Assembly (NCBI GenBank): GCA_946406115.1
Contig: OX291560.1
Location: 8,061,158 to 8,125,157 of the forward strand
Direction of reading: 5' to 3'
DNA: 64,000 nucleotides
From: Apoda limacodes
Lineage: Eukaryota > Arthropoda > Insecta > Lepidoptera > Limacodidae
Part shown: one piece after another, positions 1-10,960 of the stretch
How positions within the stretch are numbered: position 1 is the stretch's first letter
How the letters are laid out: each line of letters starts with the position of its first letter
Translations under genes and position numbers: made by a program
The notes under the pieces: generated by a model
What the model was told of the DNA's origin: nothing
The model's database searches: none
The model's input: only the letters and a program-made list of their open reading frames with translations

Positions 1-620
1 AGCCTGGACAAATAAAAACAAACTCTATTATAGTAAGGTTTACTAGTTGCGCGTGCTTAAATGTTGTAACTACAGACTTTATGCAACAAGTTACTGAAAA
101 GGCTACTAATGTGATACTAGTTTTGATTCTCTGGGAAATAAAGTACGAAAGTATAAAAAATACTTAAAACAACAGAATTTTGTAAGCTGTTTATACTGAT
201 GTCACTCGAAAACATGAAAGTCACTGTACGTCAGAAGTTAGAGTTGGGATCGTTACCCGGCTCGGCCAAACCGCGGGTGTGAGGTGACGCCGCCGGCCAC
301 GATCCGGAACGCCGCACACGTCACGCCACCACACCGGTACACCACACCCGTCGCGTGCGCAATACACACACACAAATAGGGTTACAAATTAAAAAAGTAA
401 TTATTTGGTATGTGTTAAAATGTATGTCATCTTAATACTAGTATTATATTTTGTACATCGGACAAATAAGATACACTTCATATTTTCGTTTCACACAACA
501 CCTAAGTAGTCTACTTCGAAGGTCATTGATTTCACATATTTACCTCAACACAAGGTAAGATTATTTTTCTAGTTTTGTATAAAAATGATTTAAGTTATAT
601 CTGTTTAGTCTGTATCTAGG
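1..620. other. No gene seen; GC-rich patch at about 240-365
   Basis: No convincing coding frame on either strand. Most of the stretch is AT-rich. The segment at about 240-365 is strikingly CpG-rich (GCCGCCGGCC, CCGGAACGCCG) against its surroundings. This could be an unmethylated promoter-type patch or a piece of a GC-rich repeat; nothing in the sequence decides which. Confidence 0.4.
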
Positions 621-745
621 TATAGTGCAACAAAATTTTCTAAAGCGGTGGTCAAAAACCAAAACTACTGTCACCATATTGAAATGGTTTGAACTTACAA
701 CGAAACTAGTGACCACACACTCAAAATCAAAAGGTGCCAAAAAAA
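621..745 (+). mobile_element. MITE of the TATAGTGCAAC family, degraded 3' end
   Basis: It begins TATAGTGCAACAAAATTTTCT and continues with a core (CCATATTGAAATGG, GTGAACTTAC-like) shared with copies at 24046-24171 and 61451-61579. The right inverted repeat is no longer recognisable here and is followed by an A-rich run. It is a non-autonomous DNA transposon relic with no coding capacity. Confidence 0.6.
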
Positions 746-2302
746 AAAAATTTGAAGCACCCTGACGATGGAGGAAGCGAGTTTTGGCGCGCATCTTAAG
801 AAGGAGTGGTGTTTTTTCTGTTTAATTTTCTAAATTCATTTAGTGTGCTTCGATGTATATATTTTAGCAGTCTTTAACGGAAACGTGTTAAGAATTTTGC
901 AGCGAAGGCTAATGGATAGCGAATTATAAAGAAATAAGCAGGACATGACGCGCAAATTCTGAAGGATGCCACCAAATCTCCCGCCCTTCAACATAAAACT
1001 TGTATATGGCGATTCTCAAAACTTAAATATAGGCACTTGACTATATTTACACATGACTATGGAGAAATGATATGCTATAATGCGAAATCTGAATCCACAT
1101 CGAAGAAGGAAGGAAGGAAGGATGGAGGAAGCGACCTGTTTAGAACCGGATCCTACAATTTTCATTTACAAAAAAGGAAAAATAAGTCAGACTTCAATAT
1201 CATAGAAATAAAATTCTACATCTATGTTCAATATAAATCTATATCTATGATAAAAATAAGAGAATTTTAATATTCCACCACCACCAAAACTTGGGTAAAA
1301 AGTGGGTGGTCCAAAGTCCTTACCATTGTTTATTTAGTTTTCAATCGATAGCTTCAAACCATTAATCGATTAATCAACGATCGGTTTATTCTTAAATAAA
1401 AATAATAACAATATTTATTCGAAATGACAGCCGGTGCACGCGACACAATTTTACTGTATTAAACGTTCAAAAACTAAAACTCCTGACATACTGAACCTTT
1501 AATCCAAGGACATAAAGGTGTTTGTGTATTTGTTTCATGATAAAGTTAAATTTGTTAGTTTAAGCTAGGGTAAACACCCCACACGTATTGAAATAATTAT
1601 TCAACGAGTTATTTTGCGCGCGTTAAGAAACAACTGTTAGACTTATACATGTTTTTGTATTAGAGTAGGTTTTATACTAGCCGGTTTTATATTAATAACA
1701 TTTTCTGCTGGTATTTTAATAATTCTGTATAAAAGAATAATGTAGTGAAGGCAGTTAATGATACTTAACCGGATTAGCGTCTTTCAATGTTGTCAACGAT
1801 TGACGGATTTCCTGTCATTTTCAATGGATTTTAATGGGTATGTGGCAGTCTTTCTTTCTTAGGAATGACAAATATGTGGATAGTCCCACTTATTACAAGT
1901 GAGGGCTTATGTACGTATGTAGGTATATATTTACGTGAATTTTTTTTTAGGTTATCTTGAGTTAACCTTAAATCGAATTGCTTTATGGACCTCTTAATTT
2001 TTTGTAAAAAAGTTTTATTTGTAAAAATTTTTTTTTATACCGCGACGATATTATGTATATAATAAATATACTTAAATTGTACTAAAAAAAGTCACTTTTT
2101 GTCATCAGTTTAGTACAACCATACACGTAAACATATTACTTCGTAGGGACCGTGCCGACAGAGAGCATCTTCAAGTGGACCTAGTATTATATATTCTGTG
2201 AAGTGGACACAGCTTTTTGTTTCAGTAGTGTTAAAAAAACACCGCGTGGCATGACCAAATTTTATATAGCGGGTACGGAAGTTTACCATGTTACACGTTG
2301 TT
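746..2302. other. Intergenic DNA, no feature recognised
   Basis: AT-rich sequence with scattered stops in all frames. The short open frame near 1037-1270 has a low-complexity GAAGGAAGGAAGG stretch and no recognisable domain. I see nothing I can support here. Confidence 0.4.
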
Positions 2303-2948
2303 TTTTTTTATACCATTAAGATGGCAAACAAGCTAAATGTCCGCCTGATGGTAAGCGGTCACCGTAGCCTATGGACGCTTGCAACACCAGAGGTACACTC
2401 GCGCGTTGCCTACCCTTCAAAAATCTAATAACTTCTTTTTTGAAGAACCCCATACTGTAGTCCTTAGAGAAGTCATAGAATTATTATTAATATTAGGTAC
2501 TGCGAAACCTTTGCCAAATATAATATACCTAAGTTACTAAGTAACCCTTGTTGACTGAGTTTGTCACCATCATCCAACAGTCACTTACCGTAAGATGTGT
2601 CAGTAGACCAGCTTTAGTTTTTGTGGCAGTATTGTCAAAAGTTGGTCTCGAACTTAGCCTTGGTATTGGCCTTGCTATAGATTACCCAATACTTTACAAG
2701 AAGCATCTATAATATTTTGAGAAAGTACAAGACGATATCGAAATAGTTAAGTTCTACAGACTCTATGACTTCTCTAAGGACTACAGTATGGGGTTCTTCG
2801 AGAAAGAAGTTATTGGATTTTTGAAGGGTCGGCAATGCGTGAGTGATATTTCTGGTGTTGCAAGCGTCCATAGGCCACGGTGACCGCTTACCATCAGGCG
2901 GACCGTGTGCCTGTTTGCCACCTTAGTAGTAAAAAAAAAAAAAAAAAA
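2303..2948. mobile_element. Foldback element with ~168-bp inverted arms
   Basis: Arm 1 (about 2311-2478) and arm 2 (about 2763-2931) are inverted copies of each other. Both contain the dispersed lepidopteran tail motif (CCGCCTGATGGTAAGCGGTC / GACCGCTTACCATCAGGCGG) and end in TACCAYTAAG-type termini next to a T or A run. The roughly 285-bp centre is not repeated. The arms include a stretch resembling the 3' coding end of a LINE, so the element may have arisen by head-to-head insertion of two LINE or SINE tails rather than as a classical transposon. Confidence 0.75.
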
Positions 2949-3906
2949 TTATTACATTTCAACTTTAAAAAAAATCGTTATTTATCACAAAAAGGAAAAT
3001 TATTAATTATTATCATTTTGCTGTAAAAGTTCCTTGAGTAGTGGTGATAAGCTTCGAGATAATTTGGTTATAATTTTTAGATCGCCGAGGTCGAAACCTG
3101 CGGGGCTTAAATGAGAGTCTATTTCTGACAAAACCACAGATACTGCTAAATCGGCTGCAATTCACTGCTACATACAGTGGTACCTGAAGGTGGATTTTAT
3201 ATATTATTGTTTTCCTATATAGAAGTGGCAAGTCATAAGTTTAGCGTAAAAAATAGTAAAATGCAAGATCAGGGACAGATATTTTTTTTGACACCCTTTT
3301 TATCAGTTCTTGACGAAATACAAGTAATAAGACAGGATAGGTTCATAATTGTCTTACAGTTTGGCTAACATTACTTACACATTTACATAACTAAATACAA
3401 TAGCTCACCAAGCATCTAACTAACTATTTTTGTAAGCCTCGTGTTCTAAATGATAAAATAGAGGTAGTTGTACCTACTAAGGTTGTTACACTTATACTAG
3501 GGTCAAGCGCACGCACGCTTACTTACAATACCACACATGTCGGCGCACCCACCGGAACGGACAAACCGCGGGCACCTCCTAGTCTTATATTACATTACAT
3601 TAACACCAGCATATATAGACCTGGCTTTCGAAAATATGGTAAGTAAAACCAGAGTTTGGGATGGAAAGCCAGAGATCTTGGGTCATTGGACAACACTAGC
3701 CCGCGTCTAAATTTTGAAAGAAAAGGAAGTTATGGTTACATACGTGGTATTATGTATCAAATTAACCTAATTATAAAAGACAATAGCCAAAGATCGAAAA
3801 TACCTAGTTTTGAAATATATTTACTTTTATGTCAGATATAACTTGTTACCAACATATCCGTACCTAAGCACAGAATAAAGAATAGTATACATAGGGCGAA
3901 AGGGTT
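2949..3906. other. Intergenic DNA, no gene recognised
   Basis: Short open frames on both strands (for example 3013-3231 and 3177-3368) overlap each other and show no domain. A small GC-rich patch lies at about 3535-3580 (CCACCGGAACGGACAAACCG). Confidence 0.35.
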
Positions 3907-4424
3907 TTGTTAAGAGGGCGATTTAGGGCAGAAAGCTAATTTCTGTAATTCTAACGTTGTGTATGTAAATGTACTATAAATCACTAGATAATGTCATATA
4001 CATTACTATGATATATATATGTTATATACTTCTTAAGTAATTTATACCGTAATGACGCCTTGAAACTTTAAATTTTTTGTATGGAATTTAACGTTATTGC
4101 AGTTTTGTAGTCACATTTTTTGACTTTTCGCTACAACTTAAAGTCTATGTCTATGCACTAGATAACAAGCTATTCTAATTATTTAACCAACTTTCATTAC
4201 AAGCAAATGCAAAACACGCTTTAAAAATTTGCACAAGTGTTAAAACAACGGTCACTTCTAGATTTTTTATTGCATTAAATAAAATAAATGAAAATCATTC
4301 AATAAGGTAATGCACTAGACAAAAGCAAGTTTTATAACATATATTTTTTTTAAAGCTTTAAATGCTATAGTTAAGCCACAAAATTTGCACAAAAACGGCG
4401 TTTTTTCGCGATCTAGCCTATACC
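3907..4424 (+). repeat. AT-rich ~515-bp repeat, copy 1
   Basis: This segment runs from TTTTGTTAAGAGGGCGAT to GCGATCTAGCCTATACCC. A similar copy of almost the same length lies in reverse orientation at 33636-34150. Shared landmarks in order are AGAAAGCTAATTTCTGTAA, CACTAGATAACAAGCTATTC in opposite orientation, and CAAAAACGGCG. The two ends carry a weak inverted similarity (GGCGATWTAGGSC against RGGYTATAGGCTAG). No coding frame. It is probably a non-autonomous DNA element; I do not recognise the family. Confidence 0.65.
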
Positions 4425-4859
4425 CTAAATAACAATCATCAAGTAGTTAACAAATGTATATGAATAATAAAGAATTATAAGGCACTAATTGTATCAGCTG
4501 TCAGTAACCTTTCCATCAGCGCATCAGATCTCTCCCAACGTTAAATCGTTAGTTCGATTCGATTGCGAAATGCGATTTATAAAAATAAAGCTGTTGAATT
4601 TTATGACTAATTGACTTAGTTTCTAATGCAAATGGCCGTTATACTAGCCTAAATGCATCTTTTATATCGTAGGATCTGTAATTTACGAAAAGAATGGTAC
4701 CTATTATTCAACCGATTTTCTAAAACGGGGGAGGTTTTTTTTGATACCTATGTTACTGATTTGGATAACACCGTGTTAAAACCAAATTTGAACAGGGTTC
4801 AATTGAACTGTTTGACATCACAAATGTAACTCCTTAAGGGGAATTCGGTTATAGTTATT

Positions 4860-4984
4860 CCCGCAGAACATTTTGAATTTTCTAGGATAAAAAGCCTATG
4901 TCCTTCTCCGTATCTTAAACTATCTCTGTGCAAAATTTCAGCTCAATTGGATGCTGCGTTGCAACAAACAAAATAACAATCTTT
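4860..4984 (-). repeat. Helitron-like fragment
   Basis: It contains CCCGCAGAACATTTTGAATT, TCTAGGATAAAAAGCCTATG and a CAAAATTTCAGCTCAATTGG block. These are the body landmarks of the lepidopteran non-autonomous elements that are more complete at 31965-32192 and 54557-54733. Both ends are missing. Confidence 0.45.
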
Positions 4985-5110
4985 AATATTTATTTTATTG
5001 GTAGGATTTTTATTTATTTATAAACACTTTACTACAATAAAATCACAATAGAAGGACTAAATGCCGAAGGTATTATCTACCGGCGTGGGTCATGCAGAAA
5101 GCTTAGATAG
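4985..5110 (-). repeat. CR1-type LINE 3'-end fragment
   Basis: On the minus strand this reads GGTAGATAATACCTTCGGCA followed by a TTTAGTCC step and AT-rich sequence with TTTATTGTAG-type spacing. It is the same small stem-loop tail as at 23455-23575. It fits the 3' untranslated end of a CR1/Zenon-type non-LTR retrotransposon, severely 5' truncated. No coding sequence remains. Confidence 0.5.
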
Positions 5111-5699
5111 GGTTCAAATAGTAACAGATTAAATTGTTGCTAAATAATTATCCTCACAACGAGCGGACCCTGGTATAAATTTGAACAAGACAAGTCATGT
5201 AAAATCATCACATCACCCCAAATCACTGTTAACCACGTCGCTGGTAACTCACAGTGGTCCCCGATTAAGTATGCCGGACGTAACAACTTCGAGAAGGAAA
5301 GTCCTGCTTGGGTGTGCTAGGACAGGACTGTCCGGAGGGACAAAATCCGAAATGAGGACAATCGAAAGAGAACCAAAGTTACAGCATAGTTCGCAAAATT
5401 AATGACGAAGGACCGACAACCGACAGTAACTGGATAAGGAAGGCTGCGCATATAGTAGCACGTCATAGAGGACTCTTCTTCAGCATTGGACTAAAATAAG
5501 CTAATTAAATACTATTTACTATCATTATATCAGTAAATTAGTAAAAATACACTTTTTATTTTTATGTATTTTTTTATGTTAAACTCCGTAGGCATGTTAA
5601 TGTCATAGTAACATAAAGTTTGCGAACCATTGACCCCAAATCGGTGAAACTGCTTCGATCTTTGATAATAAAATAACAATACCTGGAACCTAAACACCT

Positions 5700-5846
5700 A
5701 AAAACATACAAACCGACAATAAATAAGTCACGGACGTTCAGCCGCGCGCGTGTGCACGGGGACGGGGGCACGGGGTGCCGGACGCGTCCGTTCGGCAGTT
5801 GGTCGCCTACAGCGCAAAAGCTTTGACGTGTACCTGTACAGTGACA
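5700..5846 (+). promoter_or_regulatory. Putative promoter and 5' UTR of the MADF-BESS gene
   Basis: About 5735-5815 is CpG-rich (CAGCCGCGCGCGTGTGCACG, GCCGGACGCGTCCG), unlike the AT-rich flanks, and lies directly upstream of the start codon. No TATA box at a convincing position was seen, so a TATA-less, CpG-type insect promoter is likely. The same frame is open upstream to 5775, but the first ATG with good context and with the start of the MADF domain is at 5847. The transcription start is not visible from sequence alone. Confidence 0.4.
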
Positions 5847-5979
5847 ATGGTTGACGAACAATTAATTGAAGCTATTCGTATAAACGAATGTTTGTATAAT
5901 AATAACATCAAAGAGTACAAAAACAATGTATTGAAGCAAGCAGCGTGGGAAGAAATATCATCGATATTAGAATTGCCAC
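5847..5979 (+). CDS. MADF-BESS domain protein, exon 1 (N-terminal half of MADF)
   Basis: The exon encodes residues 1-44 plus the first base of codon 45. The start ATG lies in ACAATGG context. The protein begins MVDEQLIEAIRINECLYN and continues to AAWEEISSILELP, which is the standard opening of the MADF fold: helix 1 with the L-I-x-x-I-R pattern, a conserved L-Y pair at residues 16-17, Y24, and W34 in the AWEEI block. The frame meets a stop soon after a consensus donor (GTGAGT at 5980), as expected for an exon end. The remaining half of the domain is found 7.7 kb downstream at 13710 in compatible phase. MADF proteins are Myb/SANT-like DNA-binding transcription regulators, common in insects; the target of this one is unknown. 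A CpG-rich leader precedes it. The exon itself shows no damage. Confidence 0.85.
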
Positions 5980-7918
5980 GTGAGTAGCTAAAATTCTAAT
6001 ATATAAATGCGAAAGACTCTGTCCTTAAAGGTTCGGTTTAAGACAGAAGTCTGAGAACATTTTTGTCATTGGCGGATGTTTTTTCGGATTATTAGCGAGG
6101 TCGTCCGTATTACTTATGTAACTGCGGCAGTACAAAACATCCGGCCGGCGCGCGGAGCGTCCGCGACAGACTAGCTCTACTCGTGAGCGCGACCGAGACA
6201 AGAGACCGATACCGCTATGCGACCTGTGGACGCATCACGATATCTGGCAGGGCTGACTTTTGACGATAACCTTAATTCCAATCGCACGGAAATATTTAAT
6301 TATTTTGTATAAAATAGTAAGGTACCTGCGGGTAATAAGGCCTATCTAATTTCAAATTTATTTATTTAATCAATTATTTAGTCTTTCCTAACTCCGTAAC
6401 ATTTTTGTATTGTTATAATGGAACTGCAGTTTCTCGATAAAAAAATATATTTTTACCTTGTTATTTTAAATTTCTAAATGAATTCAAAGAAATTGAGACA
6501 AGTGCGGGTAATATGGCCCTAGGTGTGTAATAAAGCCTATGTTTCAATAAATAACAGAATAACTTAGTTAAATTTTATTTGATCCTGTGATGACACTTGG
6601 AATTACGCTTTTTTATTTAAAGTGAAAGAGACTGGCGCTAAAAAAGTTGAATTACAAATGTGTTTTACCATAGAAATCAATAATCTTTCGAGTGATGTAA
6701 AAATTTGGATGCTGCACGTAGGCTTTATTACTCGCACTGTGCAAAATCATTTTTTTGTCGAAGATCTATGATAATATTTTGATTTTCCTTTCTCGTTTCT
6801 TAGACTAAATAACATTTTATCATTGTTTCCCATATTGTGATATTTTTTGCACTTTTCTTATGTTAAAATTTAGGGGGTAGGCCTTATTAGCCGACAGGCC
6901 TTATTACACTCAGGTACCTTATTTAGATATATTAATAGTACTATTTAATATTATGGCATAAAAATATGTTTTAATATAACGTTGAAAATCGATTTTTTCA
7001 GTTTTTTAACAGTATAGAATTTAAATATTTATTTAGAAATATGAAATTAGCAAATTCACTTGGTCACATTAATATATATTTTTTAAAATAAAATACAAGA
7101 GAATATCCCTCTTAGTTTTCCTAACAATTTGAATTAAAGCCCATAGATAGAGTGTTAGAATTTTTTTTGTAACTTTTTTAATTATTATAATATTAGCAAA
7201 TCCACTTAATTAAGGTTTGAACTATAACATACATTTTTTTCACGTCAAAAAGTGTACTCTTAACGCGTTTGGGTATGCCATAACCTTGACTTAGGGTTCC
7301 GTACATCTGCAGAATGGTAAAAAAATATTGCTAACATATGCATAGGAAATGGCAATGTTTAAACGACTCTTCTTTAAGGAAGACATATCATCTAAAAGAA
7401 GACACCTAGAAGAAGTAGCTCCACAAAAATAAAAGTAAAGTAAAATAAAGAAAGACTACTTTGGCGGACGCTATCTGTGCTATTATACTTAGTCACAGAG
7501 TAGATTGTTTATTAAAGTTAAAGGGGGTAAATCTCACAAAATATAATTTTTTTTAGAAACTAATTAAAAATAGGTTTCACGAAGACATTTTTTATCTCTC
7601 GGTTCAATTTAATGAGGCCCCTAAAAAATTTTTTTTCAATTCCTTAACGTAATATCTATATGGCAGTTCCCAAAGGACACATCTCTTTTAAATATCATTA
7701 AAATCTACGCAAAGGCTTATACACGGATAGACGGACATGAAGAACTGATAAGGGTAACGTTTTTTATGTGTATGGGGTTAAAAGTATTTTTTAATCCCTA
7801 AAATCGAAAATCGAGTTCTCTTCCTTTGCAAGCCAAGCTTCCAAATACCAAGTTTCTAAACCGAGCTGTTAGAGCTGTGAGTTGATATGTTATAAAATCA
7901 GTCAGTCAGTCAGTTTCT

Positions 7919-8182
7919 TATTTTTTTTTATACCACTAAGGTGCCAGACAAGCCAACGGTCCGCCCGATGGTAAGCGGTTATCGTGACCTATAGACGCTT
8001 GCAATACCAGAGGTATCACTCGCGCGTTGCCAACCTTTCAAAAATCTAATAACTTCTTTCTTGAAGAACCCCATACTGTGGTCCTTAGAGATACCCCTGG
8101 TGTTGCAAACGTCCATAGGCTACGGGGACCGCTTACCATCAGGCGGACGGTAAGCTTGTTTGCCACCTTAGTGGTATAAAAA
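7919..8182. mobile_element. Short foldback copy of the CCGCCTGATGG tail repeat
   Basis: The left arm starts TACCACTAAGGTG at 7931 and the right arm ends CACCTTAGTGGTA at about 8177. Each arm is roughly 85 bp and includes the CCGCCYGATGGTAAGCGGT motif. It is the same design as 2303-2948, but with the two arms separated by only about 70 bp. No coding potential. Confidence 0.7.
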
Positions 8183-8597
8183 ACAATCAGTAGGTATCAC
8201 AAAACATTTACTTTATCATAAAGGTCTATATTATTTAATATTGGAAAGGCTAGCATCTGTTCTGCAATCACCCGGTCACTAGAATATTGTTTTCACTATA
8301 TTAGAAACGTGATCGAAATTTTTAAGAACGAAAAAATTCTATTTGAACACGACTCACTGACGTTGAGCGTATTTGATTATACGTGGAGTGTGTATTCCTC
8401 TTTACAGTGTTATAAAGTGAACGATATTGAAGAATTTTATGATTCGATTTACATGCAATATTGAAATATTCACTGTTGGTTTAAAATTTTACAGAATAGT
8501 ATTAAATTAAAGACAGCAGCATGTTTTCATTTATTCATATAAAACTGTAAATCAATATTAAAAAAAAAATTGCTGCGTATCTAGGTTTTCGTTTTTT

Positions 8598-9056
8598 TTT
8601 ATTTTAGGGTTTCGTTACTCATAAGGAAAAACCAAAACCCTTTTCTAAAGAACGCTTAGAGATATAAAGTTGAAATTAATATGAAAATGGCTATCTCTAA
8701 AAATCTAAAAAAAATCATTTTAAGTCAACACAATAAAAAAATACGGCTAATTATGTCATTTTTTACCTTTTACGAAGTCAAAACTAGATGCTAACTGACG
8801 TACAGTCATAAAATAAGGCAATAAGTTAGTTTTTACAGAACAAGTTAAGAAAAAAATAAAAACATTTGTGTTAATTTTGTGGTTGTGACAGAAATTAAAA
8901 AAAAAAAAAACTTTTTTGTGATAATTACATTTATTAATGTATGGGAAAAGATTTTTTAACTACAAAATCAGGTTTGTTTCTTAATATCTACGTACAAGCT
9001 TGTACCGAACCATTGGTGCACTAGTTAAACTAGCCCTTGTCTGGTTTTTTTTTATT
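8598..9056 (+). repeat. Dispersed AGGGTTCCGTAC-type repeat, copy A
   Basis: It begins TTAGGGTTTCGTTACTCA and ends near GAACCATTGGTGCACTAGTT...CTGGTTTTTTTT. These match the two termini of a well-spread lepidopteran non-coding repeat whose right end normally reads GGTGCGCGAGTCCGACTCGC. It lies almost back to back with copy B. The body is AT-rich and non-coding. Confidence 0.55.
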
Positions 9057-9147
9057 TTGCGTTAAATTATATCACATCATTTTCAATTTTGACATTAAAT
9101 AAAACACTTGTCTTTTTAAAGGAAATATAACATGATATATTTTCCTT

Positions 9148-9846
9148 TTTAGGGTCCCGTACCTCAAAAGGAAAAAAGGAACCCTTATAGGATTGTTGTC
9201 AGTTTGTCTGTCGAAACCATTTCTCTCAGGAAATTAATATCAAATACTAAGGTAAGGTCATCAGTCACTTCAAGCTGTAAAAAAAACGAGCTTCTAAGTC
9301 GACACAATTAAAAAATTATGGCCGAATGCCCATTTTTGTCGCATATTTTCACATTCACAAATAAATCAAAACCTTGGGGTGTAGTGCAATGGGGTACTTC
9401 CCATTGTCCTAGAATCATGAAATTTCACACGAAGCAAGGACTCACATAATAAATACAGGAAATTAGTTAATTTGTAGTTTTAACACATTAAAAAAAAAAT
9501 GTCTGTCTGTCTGTCTGTCTGACAAGATCCTTTTACTCAAGAACGCTTGGAGGTATCAAGTTGAAATTAATATCAAATACTAAAGTCTGTGGTTACTTAA
9601 AGTAGTAAAAAAATCAAGTTTCTAAGTCGATGCAATTAAAAAATATGCCCAAAATACGGTTACTTTTGACGCAAATTTTAACACATTTATATGAACTTAT
9701 TTGCATTTGGTAAACTAACCGCGACCTATGTCGATGTATTGGGACGACAGTTGTCCAACTGCCAAGTATATTTTGTCCCACAAAACAGTTTACCTTTTCG
9801 GAACCCTCGGTGCGCGAGTAAGGCTCGCACTTGACCGGTTTTTTTA
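9148..9846 (+). repeat. Dispersed AGGGTTCCGTAC-type repeat, copy B
   Basis: It opens with TTTTAGGGTCCCGTACCTCA and closes with GAACCCTCGGTGCGCGAGTA plus CTTGACCGGTTTTTTT. It includes the sub-block CAAGTTGAAATTAATATCAA shared with copy A, and a GTCT tetranucleotide run at 9499-9521. Another copy in reverse orientation is at 44945-45297, sharing the block around CGCGACCTATRTCGATGTATTGG. Non-coding. Confidence 0.6.
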
Positions 9847-9904
9847 GTACTAGAAGTATTTGGGAGTTCCCAATACAGTTTGGTAATTGCCATATCCTTA
9901 TCTG

Positions 9905-10255
9905 TTGGGGCACGGCCTACCCACCCACCCTCACTGAGGGCTTTTTAGGTCATAGGCTACACGCGGGCCTTGTGATGATTGTGATCTTCACATACATCTT
10001 CTTTTAGACTTATGCAGGTTTCCTCACAATGTTTTTTTCACCGAAAAGCCAGTGGTGTTAAAACTCAATGTATTATATAATGTAAACAATGTTTAATAAC
10101 AAAATAACAAAATAAGAAGAAGACTCAGTGTTACTCGCCGGTTTCGAACCTCCGCCACTCAGGACGCAAAGTGAAATCGAAATCTTTTGGCCCTCTTACC
10201 TGCTCATTTGCTTGATCATTTCTTAGGTAGATTTAATTGCAACAATTCAAACGAG
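9905..10255 (-). mobile_element. tRNA-derived SINE-like element
   Basis: On the minus strand a head with GGAGGTTCGAAACCGGCGAG (a B-box-like GGTTCGAAACC) is followed by AACACTGAGTCTTCTTCTTA. A body with ACCACTGGCTTTTCGGTGAA and CATTGTGAGGAAACCTGCAT follows. Both body blocks are very common in lepidopteran non-coding repeats. The A box is poor and the ends are uncertain. Confidence 0.5.
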
Positions 10256-10279
10256 CCCAGACACAACGGTATTGAATTG

Positions 10280-10505
10280 TATTTCCTATTGCCACCTTTC
10301 GGCCCTATCATCAGACCCTGAACATCATACGTCTATAGAAATAGTCAAGACAAATTTAACGAGTCCCAACATGACGGGATTTCGTTGCGTAATTCAGAAG
10401 TTCCTATGGCTACCTTCGAGCTCCATTATCAGACCAGCTCTAACGTACCATATTGTTACCTTTTTATCAAGATTACATAGGTATGCAAAATTTCAGCAAT
10501 ATCCA
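10280..10505 (+). repeat. Degenerate tandem repeat, two ~115-bp units
   Basis: The block CACCTTTCGGCCCTATCATCAGACC at the start recurs as TACCTTCGAGCTCCATTATCAGACC about 115 bp later. The second unit continues into ATAGGTATGCAAAATTTCAG. I recognise the motif as a common lepidopteran minisatellite-like repeat. Only two diverged units remain. Confidence 0.5.
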
Positions 10506-10784
10506 ATATAACAGGATCCCAGCGTGTCCATAAAGCTGGCCATATTTTTTTTGCTAATTTTTTACCGAAAAAAATCAGTTCTTTGACAAAAGAATAGCAA
10601 AAAATAGGGTGCAAACCCCGAGTTGATAGGTACAATAGGTCCGGAAATACGATAGTGGCTACGGTAGCTTTAGTCAAAACCTAGCAGCACCAAGGTAGGT
10701 ATCTCGAAAACCTGTGGAGCAGGAAAATCAATTTTTTGGCAAAAAAAATTGACTTAAGTCGCATCGTGGCCTTATGATTTGGCT

Positions 10785-10960
10785 ACGTCAGCTTTAAAGT
10801 GTTACAGAGACGAAGCGAAACTGAGGTTACTTGTTTCTTTCTAACTTGTTTCATTAAAATCAACAAATTAAATAGCGGTCGTTGATAGAAAAAAAAAGGA
10901 GACAACAGGTTTGCTTTGTCTGACAGTCGATAGAACAGTTTACAGAACTCGACGATTAGT
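10785..10960 (+). repeat. Repeat shared with 36090-36310
   Basis: The block TTTCTTTCTAACTTGTTT...ACAAATTAAAT and the later TTTACAGAACTCGA block recur in the same order at 36113-36290. This shows a dispersed repeat of about 180-220 bp. It is diverged and non-coding, and I do not recognise the family. Confidence 0.4.

Noticed and set aside
5775..5846. ATG at 5775 as the gene start
   Set aside because: The 24 extra residues are low in domain-like character and are encoded by the CpG-rich leader. ATG 5847 has better context and begins exactly where MADF proteins begin.
9499..9521. GTCT tetranucleotide run as a separate microsatellite feature
   Set aside because: It is part of a dispersed repeat whose other copies have similar GTCTGTCTG runs, so it is not an independent feature.
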